Shown: in pieces, positions 1 through 4,180 of the stretch
How positions within the stretch are numbered: the first letter of the stretch is position 1
Layout of the letters: the number at the start of each line of letters is the position of its first letter
Origin: DATDOY01 sp035293045
GTDB lineage: Bacteria; Actinomycetota; Acidimicrobiia; IMCC26256; JACPCJ01
Assembly: GCA_035293045.1 (NCBI GenBank)
Contig: DATDOY010000043.1
Coordinates: 1-5,152 of the forward strand
Direction of reading: 5' to 3'
Length of the DNA stretch: 5,152 bases
The notes under the pieces: model-generated
What the model was told of the DNA's origin: nothing
Seen by the model: only the letters and a program-made list of their open reading frames with translations
Database searches by the model: none
Program-made: the position numbers and the translations under genes

Positions 1-455
1 GTCGTGGCCGTGACGCGGATCTTGTAGGTGTTGTTGGTCGAGAGTGAGCCACCCGAGGGCAACACGGTGCCCGTACCGCCCTCGCAGTTCTCGGCGCCGT
101 TGGCCGCCGGAATTCGCTTCGAGTTCCACGTGAACGCGATGTCCACCTTCTTCACGCCCTCATTCGGGGGCTCGGGCGCGTTGTAGGTCACCGAGCAGAA
201 CTGTCCGAGGAGCGCAGTACCGGCACCGTTGAACAGTTCGACCTTGTACGACTTGATCTCGTCCGCGTTGAGATCGGCGATCTTGATGGTGGCCGTCACC
301 GTGACATTGCCCGCCGTCGTGATGGTCCCCGGGTTCTGGATCGTGACCGACATGGTCTCTTCGATCTGCTGTTCGGGATCCTGAGCCTGAGCCGCGAACG
401 GGACCAGGATCAGCGCCAGGGCTGCGGTTGCGGTGAGTGCGATGAATCGGCGCAT
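1..455 (-). CDS. Secreted beta-rich protein, N-terminal part (C-terminus beyond left edge)
   Basis: Reading left from ATG at 455 the frame stays open to the edge, giving about 151 residues. The N-terminus is a classic Sec signal peptide: MRRF, then a hydrophobic stretch (ALTATAALALILVPFA) and an AQA cleavage site before QDPEQQ. The mature part is rich in alternating beta-type residues (SVTIQNPG, NVTVTATIKIAD, KVDIAFTWN, TYKIRVTAT), as in Ig-like or adhesin folds. It has two cysteines (QFCSV, ENCEGG) that could form a disulfide outside the cell. A GGAG ribosome binding site at 465-468 lies 9 nt before the ATG and fixes the start. The gene begins 37 bp after the sortase stop, so the two are probably co-transcribed, and it may be that sortase's substrate. 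The C-terminal region that would carry an LAxTG/LPxTG signal is not in the window. No named family was recognised; the role is inference. Confidence 0.85.
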   Translation of the reverse strand, partial: MRRFIALTATAALALILVPFAAQAQDPEQQIEETMSVTIQNPGTITTAGNVTVTATIKIADLNADEIKSYKVELFNGAGTALLGQFCSVTYNAPEPPNEGVKKVDIAFTWNSKRIPAANGAENCEGGTGTVLPSGGSLSTNNTYKIRVTAT

Positions 456-492
456 TGGTGTTGTCTCCGGTGTGCTGTGGTGTGTGGTGCGA

Positions 493-1086
493 TCAGGCCG
501 GGACAAGCTCGGCCTTGATGATCAGGCGTTGCTTGGCCGAACCCTTGGGGTGGCAAGTGGTGAGCGTGAGTTCCCGGATGCCGGGCTGGTTCGTGATGGG
601 GGCCCAGTCGTGGGAGCCAACGACGTAGGGGTCCCTCACCACGCGATACGTGTACTTCCCGACCGGCGTAGTGAGGAGGATCTCGTCGCCGGTGGCGAGC
701 TTGTCGTTGTCGTGGAACGGGCGGCCGTAGGTGGTGCGGTGACCGGCGATGGCGACGTTGCCCACCTCACCGGGCAGCGGCGAGGCCGGGTAGTGACCGG
801 CGCCGGCACGCAGCGCGGATGCCGAGGTTCCCTCGACGACGACGACGTCGACGCCGGTCTTGGGGATCTCGAGGCGGGTGAGGGCGTCGCCCTCACCGAA
901 GCTGTCGGAGCGGTAGGCCTCGGCGCCCTTGTCGGCGAGCTCGTTCTCGAGGTCGTCCTGCAGGCGGCTCTGGTAGAGGTTGGTCGCGAACGGGTAGGCG
1001 AGCATCCCGACACCCACGACGGCGAGCAGGATGCTGAGGCTCGAGAGCCCCTTCCGTGCCCATGCGTTGTGTGTGAGCCAGTGCAT
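493..1086 (-). CDS. srtE: Class E sortase
   Basis: Membrane-anchored cysteine transpeptidase that cleaves sorting signals (usually LAxTG in class E) and attaches secreted proteins to the peptidoglycan cross-bridge. The protein has 197 residues from the ATG at 1086. A short basic N-terminus is followed by one membrane segment (residues about 14-33, SSLSILLAVVGVGMLAYPF) and an extracytoplasmic linker. The sortase beta-barrel then carries catalytic His116 in AGHRTTYG, Cys178 in TLTTCHP and Arg187 in KQRLI. The TLTTC and GHRTTYG signatures are those of class E. I chose the ATG at 1086 because AGAAGG sits 9 nt upstream. The possible 39-codon extension to GTG at 1203 has no Shine-Dalgarno, has about one third A/T at third codon positions, unlike the GC-rich body, and encodes only Q/R/S-rich sequence. 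A secreted protein follows 37 bp downstream, which fits a sortase and substrate pair. Confidence 0.93.
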   Translation of the reverse strand: MHWLTHNAWARKGLSSLSILLAVVGVGMLAYPFATNLYQSRLQDDLENELADKGAEAYRSDSFGEGDALTRLEIPKTGVDVVVVEGTSASALRAGAGHYPASPLPGEVGNVAIAGHRTTYGRPFHDNDKLATGDEILLTTPVGKYTYRVVRDPYVVGSHDWAPITNQPGIRELTLTTCHPKGSAKQRLIIKAELVPA

Positions 1087-1090
1087 CGAT

Positions 1091-1108
1091 CTCTGCCTTC
1101 TCTGCCTT
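1091..1108 (-). promoter_or_regulatory. Duplicated Shine-Dalgarno of the sortase gene
   Basis: The 9-nt unit AAGGCAGAG (minus strand) occurs twice in tandem, at 1100-1108 and 1091-1099. The copy nearer the gene places AAGG 9 nt before the ATG at 1086, which is good spacing. The other copy is too far away to act on this start. This element decides the sortase start. Gain or loss of a unit would leave one functional site, so a regulatory effect is uncertain. Confidence 0.55.
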
Positions 1109-1225
1109 CGGTCCTGTTCCCTGCTCTGATCCTGTGGGCCCTGGTGGTTGTGCCCGTTTGCAGTGCTTTCCGCTCGTTCAACCGACATCGGAGCGAAGTG
1201 CACGCTTCAGCCGGCCGAATGTACT

Positions 1226-1256
1226 TCCCCCGGGGGCCGGAGAGGCCCCCGGGGGA
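1226..1256 (-). terminator. Strong GC hairpin between the small ORF and the sortase leader
   Basis: A perfect 13-bp inverted repeat (1226-1238 pairs with 1244-1256) encloses a 5-nt loop. It begins 12 nt beyond the stop codon of the small ORF at 1269-1271. The arms are almost all G and C. No T-run follows on either strand, so it is not a textbook intrinsic terminator. U-less GC hairpins after stop codons are common in actinobacteria, and termination or attenuation is the likely role. It could also protect the 3' end of the upstream transcript. Confidence 0.6.
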
Positions 1257-1268
1257 TCCTGTTCCGGA

Positions 1269-1424
1269 CTACCCGGTCGTGAGGATGGGCAGCCCCGCGA
1301 GAGACGGCGCCGCGGCGGCGGGGGGAACGTCCGCGGCGGCGCCGGAGGCGATGATCGAGGGGGCGGCGCTGGGGGTCGAGGCGATGGAAGCCGTGGCGCC
1401 GGCTCCGATGGCGTGGTCGTGCAT
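1269..1424 (-). CDS. Small Ala/Ser/Pro-rich protein of unknown function (51 aa)
   Basis: The start is ATG at 1424, with GGAGAGGG (1431-1438) ending 6 nt upstream, the best Shine-Dalgarno in the window. The stop is TAG at 1269. The 51 residues include 16 alanines, many Ser, Pro and Ile, only two acidic residues, two histidines near the N-terminus and no Lys, Arg or Cys. It has no clear signal peptide or membrane helix, and it ends in LAGLPILTTG. Third codon positions are almost all G or C (only GGA, GCT, GTT and TCT are exceptions), which supports real coding. An ATG at 1451 would add nine residues (GPIRRGIN region) but lacks a comparable binding site and overlaps a palindrome. It sits between the pilus operon (90 bp upstream) and the sortase gene (182 bp downstream) and is followed by a strong hairpin. 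I do not recognise a family; it could be a small exported or structural peptide. Confidence 0.5.
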   Translation of the reverse strand: MHDHAIGAGATASIASTPSAAPSIIASGAAADVPPAAAAPSLAGLPILTTG

Positions 1425-1430
1425 GTTGAT

Positions 1431-1438
1431 CCCTCTCC
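1431..1438 (-). promoter_or_regulatory. Strong Shine-Dalgarno of the small ORF
   Basis: GGAGAGGG on the minus strand lies 6 nt before the ATG at 1424. It is the main reason for preferring this start over the ATG at 1451, and for treating the ORF as real. Confidence 0.6.
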
Positions 1439-1450
1439 GGATCGGGCCCA

Positions 1451-1467
1451 CCCGTACGGGCTAGCCC
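1451..1467. promoter_or_regulatory. Two overlapping 10-bp palindromes
   Basis: CCCGTACGGG (1451-1460) and GGGCTAGCCC (1458-1467) are each perfect palindromes and share the GGG at 1458-1460. They lie between the pilus operon and the small ORF, just upstream of its Shine-Dalgarno. Possible roles are a repressor operator, or a weak pair of mutually exclusive RNA stems. No promoter boxes were convincing around them. The function is inference. Confidence 0.35.
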
Positions 1468-1514
1468 TGTTGGACCAGATGGTGAATGACCACGTTCCGC
1501 TTGGCTAGTCCCAC

Positions 1515-1961
1515 TTACCGCGCGAAGTCGGCGAAAACCGGACGGATCTCGGCCCGAGCCCGCGCGCGAGCAATGGCGCGGATCGGCCCCATTTGGCGAA
1601 AGCTCACGGTCACCTCAACGGTCACGACGCGCCCCGTACAGGTGCAGTCGGTCGGTCGCAGGCTCGCCCCGTTGGCCTCGGCGGTGTCGATCGCCACCCG
1701 TCGCGCCGCGTGCGCGCCTCGCCCGAGCGCGAGCGCGTCGGCCGCGGCGAGGGCGGCGGCGGCGGCCGCGATCTCGGCGCGGGCCTGGGCCACGGCGTGA
1801 GCTCCGAGACGACCGACCTGGGTGAGGAGAGCCCCGCCGAGTGCAATCGCCACGATCATCACGATCGCCACCGCCCCCTGCTCGCCGGGCCGGGCGAACG
1901 TGTGCGTATGGCGTCGCTTTCTGCGCGACCCCGTACGCACACGTCTGTCGGCAGCGCTCAA
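1515..1961 (-). CDS. TadE-like pseudopilin of the Rv3654c type
   Basis: A small membrane-anchored protein that closes the actinobacterial Tad locus; members of this family probably act as minor pilus subunits or assembly factors. In the 148-residue reading, GEQGAVAIV (from residue 26) leads into a membrane helix (about 31-50, VAIVMIVAIALGGALLTQVG). An Ala-rich amphipathic helix follows (RAEIAAAAAALAAADALAL), then AIDTAEANGAS, a Cys pair DCTC (106, 108), and a beta segment VVTVEVTVSF, as is typical of Rv3654c relatives. The glutamate at +5 that is normal in pseudopilins is absent. The start is uncertain. TTG at 1961 overlaps the tadE stop as TTGA, and GTG at 1940 lies inside a large palindrome; neither has a clear Shine-Dalgarno. 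Residues 6-22 are wholly encoded by that palindrome and use AGA codons that are rare in high-GC genomes, so the natural N-terminus may have been altered. Confidence 0.85.
   Translation of the reverse strand: MSAADRRVRTGSRRKRRHTHTFARPGEQGAVAIVMIVAIALGGALLTQVGRLGAHAVAQARAEIAAAAAALAAADALALGRGAHAARRVAIDTAEANGASLRPTDCTCTGRVVTVEVTVSFRQMGPIRAIARARARAEIRPVFADFAR
1898..1944. repeat. 47-bp near-perfect palindrome, REP-like element candidate
   Basis: Arm 1898-1917 pairs with 1925-1944 around a 7-nt loop (1918-1924, TTTCTGC on the plus strand). Of 20 pairs, 18 are Watson-Crick. One of the others is T-G on the plus strand and one is a C-C mismatch. The outer 11 bp (ACGTGTGCGTA) are perfect. It starts 13 nt after the tadE stop codon and covers the beginning of the tadE-like frame. 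There is no following T-run, so it is not a standard terminator. Confidence 0.7.
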
Positions 1962-1968
1962 CGCTCAA
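1955..1968 (-). repeat. Tandem 7-nt duplication at the tadE stop
   Basis: TTGAGCG on the minus strand is repeated exactly at 1962-1968 and 1955-1961. The second copy supplies the TGA stop of tadE and the TTG start candidate of the tadE-like gene. Because 7 is not a multiple of 3, losing one unit would remove the stop from the tadE frame. Confidence 0.5.
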
Positions 1969-2326
1969 CCCGCATCACGGCCTCGGCGTGCAGCACGGGA
2001 TTCGGCAGGAGGGGGCCGACGATCGGGAGGTCGGTGCGCGAGCGATACGACACGCGCACCTCGACCGGCGCCCCGACCGGGCCACGGTCGCGCACCTCAA
2101 CGTGCGCGCCGCCGAGCACCCGACCCGCCGCCGCCTCGGCGCGCCTTGGGTTGGGGTCGACGGCGGCGGCACGGGCCGCCTCTCTCGCGGCATGTACGAC
2201 GGCGACCTGGTCGCGCACGACCAACCCCGCCTGCACGATCAGGAGCAGGACGGCCAGCGCCAAGGGAAGAAGGAACGCGAACTCGACCGTGGCTTGACCG
2301 GACTCCGAATGGATCCGCACTAGCAC
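1958..2326 (-). CDS. tadE: TadE family pseudopilin
   Basis: A minor pseudopilin of the Tad pilus, needed for fibre assembly and processed by a prepilin peptidase. It has 122 residues. The N-terminus holds SESGQATVEFAF, with predicted cleavage after Gly10 and the conserved Glu at +5 (Glu15). A hydrophobic helix follows (about 16-36, FAFLLPLALAVLLLIVQAGLV), then the family-typical HAAREAARAAAVD segment and a beta-rich C-terminal domain (HVEVRDRG, VEVRVSYRS). The start is GTG at 2326, sharing one base with the flp stop (TAGTG). A second in-frame GTG lies 6 nt further on at 2320, within a CTAGTG tandem repeat. No strong Shine-Dalgarno is present, so translation is probably coupled to flp. The stop overlaps the next gene. 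Length and layout are normal for the family. Confidence 0.93.
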   Translation of the reverse strand: MLVRIHSESGQATVEFAFLLPLALAVLLLIVQAGLVVRDQVAVVHAAREAARAAAVDPNPRRAEAAAGRVLGGAHVEVRDRGPVGAPVEVRVSYRSRTDLPIVGPLLPNPVLHAEAVMRVER

Positions 2327-2329
2327 TAG
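2318..2329 (-). repeat. Tandem hexamer CTAGTG at the flp/tadE junction
   Basis: CTAGTG occurs twice in a row on the minus strand. The first copy contains the flp stop TAG and the tadE GTG start, and the second contains an alternative in-frame GTG. Gain or loss of a unit would keep the frame and move only the start. Confidence 0.45.
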
Positions 2330-2556
2330 GGCGTGATGCTCTTGACGATCTTGTCGAAGAGCTTTTCGAACAGGTCGGTGCCGCGGACCCAGGCCAACAA
2401 CAATCCGGCGACGGCGGCAACGCCCAGCATGACGAGGGCGTACTCCACGGTCGTTTGGCCTGCGTCGGGGCCGGCGACGAAGCGGGCGTGGATGGTGACG
2501 AGACGGGCGTGGACGTGGGCAGTGAAGCGACGCAGTCGCTCGGTGAAGACAGTCAT
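2326..2556 (-). CDS. flp: Flp-type (type IVb/Tad) major pilin precursor
   Basis: The probable fibre subunit of the Tad pilus. The 76-residue precursor has an unusually long, basic, cytoplasmic leader of 33 residues (ERLRRF, HVHARL, HARF) ending DAG. The cleavage motif is G33|QTTVEYALV with Glu38 at +5 and Tyr39 at +6, the classic Flp pair. The mature pilin would be about 43 residues: a hydrophobic helix (YALVMLGVAAVAGLLLAWV) and a short tail DLFEKLFDKIVKSITP. AAAGGA (2565-2570) lies 8 nt before the ATG at 2556 and fixes the start. This is the clearest ribosome binding site inside the pilus operon, fitting a need for more pilin than platform protein. It lies 33 bp after tadC and directly abuts tadE. 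It resembles the small actinobacterial Flp/DUF4244 pilins. It is the only Flp-like pilin in view. Confidence 0.93.
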   Translation of the reverse strand: MTVFTERLRRFTAHVHARLVTIHARFVAGPDAGQTTVEYALVMLGVAAVAGLLLAWVRGTDLFEKLFDKIVKSITP

Positions 2557-2589
2557 GGTCGAATTCCTTTCACGAGAAGCCAGAAGGCG

Positions 2590-3270
2590 TTAGCCCGCGA
2601 ACCCGGCGAGGAGCGCCGGGGCGACCCCCAAGAGCGCGAAGGCGGGCAGGACACACAGCACGAGGGGGAAGAGCAGGCGCACGGGAACGGTGCGCGCGCG
2701 GGCTTCCGCGCGTTGGCGAAGGGCGACGCGCGCTTCGTCGGCGATGCGCCCCAACGCTCCCTCCGCCCCCGCACCCAACTCGGCGGACGCACACAGGGCG
2801 TCGGTGACGCCGGCAGCCTCGTGGCTCGCCGAACGCAACGGATCCAGGGCGGCCGAAAGGCCGAGGCCGAGCCCGAGGCCGGACGCGGCGTGGGACAACA
2901 GGCGCGAGGCCACCGGTGGTGCGAGCGGCGCGACGAGACGGATGGCCTGCGCGGGACTGAGGCCGGCGGTGAGTGCGGTTCGGAGCAACTCGGCAAGGGC
3001 CGGCAACTCGTGTTCGAGCGCGGCACGGGACCGTCTCGCCTCGGCCATCGTCCGGAATGGTTGGAGGAGCGCCGCCACCCGCGTTGTGAGGGCGCTCGCG
3101 ACGCGTGAGGGGGTCCGCGCCAGACCTGACCGGTCGTCGGTCGACGTCCCGGCGCGGGCCTCCGCGCCGACGCCGGACACGGGAAAGCGGTCGACCACGC
3201 GCCCGGGCCGGGCGCGATCGAAGAGCACCCAGGCGACGGCCGCCGCGCCCACCGTCACCGCGACGCTCAC
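2590..3270 (-). CDS. tadC: Tad secretion platform protein TadC (type II secretion F family)
   Basis: An inner-membrane protein that pairs with TadB to form the base on which CpaF works. From GTG at 3270 it has 226 residues. It begins directly with a membrane segment (VSVAVTVGAAAVAWVLF). A variable cytoplasmic linker follows, then the F-type domain (ELPALAELLRTALTAGLSP, AIRLVAPLAP, GLGLGLGLSAALDPL, ASAELGAGAEGALGRIADE) and a C-terminal membrane segment (RLLFPLVLCVLPAFALLGVA). An ATG at 3354 is in frame but would overlap tadB by more than 50 bp and add a Cys-rich, non-membrane stretch atypical of TadC, so I prefer the GTG. That GTG has only a weak GGGG upstream. It overlaps the stop of a 12-codon micro-ORF that itself starts on the tadB stop, so initiation is probably coupled. 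It ends 33 bp before flp. Confidence 0.92.
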   Translation of the reverse strand: MSVAVTVGAAAVAWVLFDRARPGRVVDRFPVSGVGAEARAGTSTDDRSGLARTPSRVASALTTRVAALLQPFRTMAEARRSRAALEHELPALAELLRTALTAGLSPAQAIRLVAPLAPPVASRLLSHAASGLGLGLGLSAALDPLRSASHEAAGVTDALCASAELGAGAEGALGRIADEARVALRQRAEARARTVPVRLLFPLVLCVLPAFALLGVAPALLAGFAG

Positions 3271-3305
3271 GTCGCTGGCCCCGCGGGCGACGCGAACGAG
3301 TTCAT
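3267..3305 (-). other. 12-codon micro-ORF linking tadB to tadC
   Basis: ATG at 3305-3303 overlaps the tadB stop (ATGA). Its frame encodes MNSFASPAGPAT and stops at TGA 3269-3267, which overlaps the proposed tadC GTG start (GTGA). It could hand ribosomes from tadB to tadC. It could also be chance, and the peptide itself shows no motif. Confidence 0.25.
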
Positions 3306-4180
3306 GCGGGGACGCGCACGACGCGGCGCATCCACACCAACCCGGCGACCTCAAACGCGAGCCCCGCCGCGAGACACGCCCGGCCTAGGGGGGTCCCGAC
3401 CAACACCGTGGTCGACTCGGCGTCGAAGAGCGCCGAGAAGCCGAGCGACCCGAGCGGAAGCATCCCGAGGAGGAGCGCCGACAACCGGCCTTGCGCCGCC
3501 TGCGCTCGGGCCTCGTTTGCCATGCGGGCGTCGTCTCGCATGGCGACGGCGAGACCCTGGAGCGACGGCGCTCCCCGACCGCCGCTCACGACGGCGATGT
3601 GGAGCGCGGCGGCCGACGAGCGCACCGCGCGCTCGGCGAGCGAATGCTCGTGTGAGCGCGCCCACGACGCCAAGGACTCCTCGATGCCGAGGCCGAGCGC
3701 GAGCCGGCGGCGGATCGCCTCGGCCTCGACGCCGAGGGTCGAGTCGAGGCGGGCGAGTCGCTCGATGGCACCCACGACCGTGCCGCCGGCGCGGAGATCA
3801 CGGGCGACGTCGTCGAGGAGGTCGGGCAACGCGGCGCGGAGTCGCTCTTCACGACGGCGGCGCCACACAAAGAGGAGCGCGGGCCCCGCCGCGCCGGCCG
3901 CGAGGGCTCCTACCAGGGCACCCCAGTAGCCGCCCAGGGCCACACCCAGGATGCCGAGGGCGATGATGGCTGCCCACCATGCGACGAGAGCGTCCGGAGG
4001 CGACACGCGGAGATCCGCTCGGGCGAGCGCGCGGCCGACGATCTGGGCGATGGGCCGAGGAACCGTGAGCGCCCTCGCCGGCGCGGCCGACAGCGACCGG
4101 ATTCGCTCGGCGCTCGACTGGCGCCGCGCGCGCCACGCCAGCGCGATCGCCAACGCCGTTGCCACCACGACCCGCGTCAC
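3302..4180 (-). CDS. tadB: Tad secretion platform protein TadB (type II secretion F family)
   Basis: An inner-membrane platform protein of the Tad pilus, partner of TadC and CpaF. It has 292 residues from GTG at 4180. The N-terminal membrane segment (VVVATALAIALAW) is followed by a soluble region. Two adjacent membrane helices come next (ALVAWWAAIIALGILGVALG and WGALVGALAAGAAGPALLF), then a basic turn WRRRREERLR. The F-type cytoplasmic domain follows (ALPDLLDDVARDLRAGGTV, AIERLARLD, RRLALGLGIEESLASWA, VVSGGRGAPSLQGLA). Two C-terminal helices end the protein (LSALLLGMLPLGSLGFSALF, ACLAAGLAFEVAGLVW). The frame is open to 4261, but the GTG at 4180 overlaps the cpaF stop as GTGA, sits just before the first helix and gives the usual family length, so I chose it. 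Translation is probably coupled to cpaF. Confidence 0.93.
   Translation of the reverse strand: MTRVVVATALAIALAWRARRQSSAERIRSLSAAPARALTVPRPIAQIVGRALARADLRVSPPDALVAWWAAIIALGILGVALGGYWGALVGALAAGAAGPALLFVWRRRREERLRAALPDLLDDVARDLRAGGTVVGAIERLARLDSTLGVEAEAIRRRLALGLGIEESLASWARSHEHSLAERAVRSSAAALHIAVVSGGRGAPSLQGLAVAMRDDARMANEARAQAAQGRLSALLLGMLPLGSLGFSALFDAESTTVLVGTPLGRACLAAGLAFEVAGLVWMRRVVRVPA

Noticed and set aside
1150..1181. TTGAAC at 1176-1181 (minus strand) as a -35 box for the sortase gene
   Set aside because: No acceptable -10 element occurs at 16-18 nt downstream.
1269..1298. LPILTTG at the end of the small ORF as a sortase sorting signal
   Set aside because: The spacing is not LPxTG, and no hydrophobic segment or basic tail follows because the protein ends there.
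433..1464. A 343-codon open frame on the plus strand
   Set aside because: It lies opposite the sortase gene, has low-complexity G/V/A/R sequence with no motif, and is explained by high GC on the non-coding strand.
1478..1502. Possible ECF-sigma promoter (GGAAC followed by GTC on the minus strand) before the small ORF
   Set aside because: The spacer is about 18 nt, longer than usual, and the -10 match is only three bases. It is not distinguishable from chance.
1822..3108. A 428-codon open frame on the plus strand
   Set aside because: It is antisense to flp, tadE and tadC, is rich in Arg, Gly and Pro, and has no recognisable domain. It is a shadow of real minus-strand genes.
3271..3354. ATG at 3354 as the start of TadC
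   Set aside because: It would overlap tadB by 53 bp and add a Cys-rich stretch that TadC proteins do not normally have. It was kept only as an alternative.
3267..3354. A frameshift or fusion between TadB and TadC
   Set aside because: TadB ends normally after its last membrane helix and TadC begins with its own membrane helix. The lengths of both are normal.
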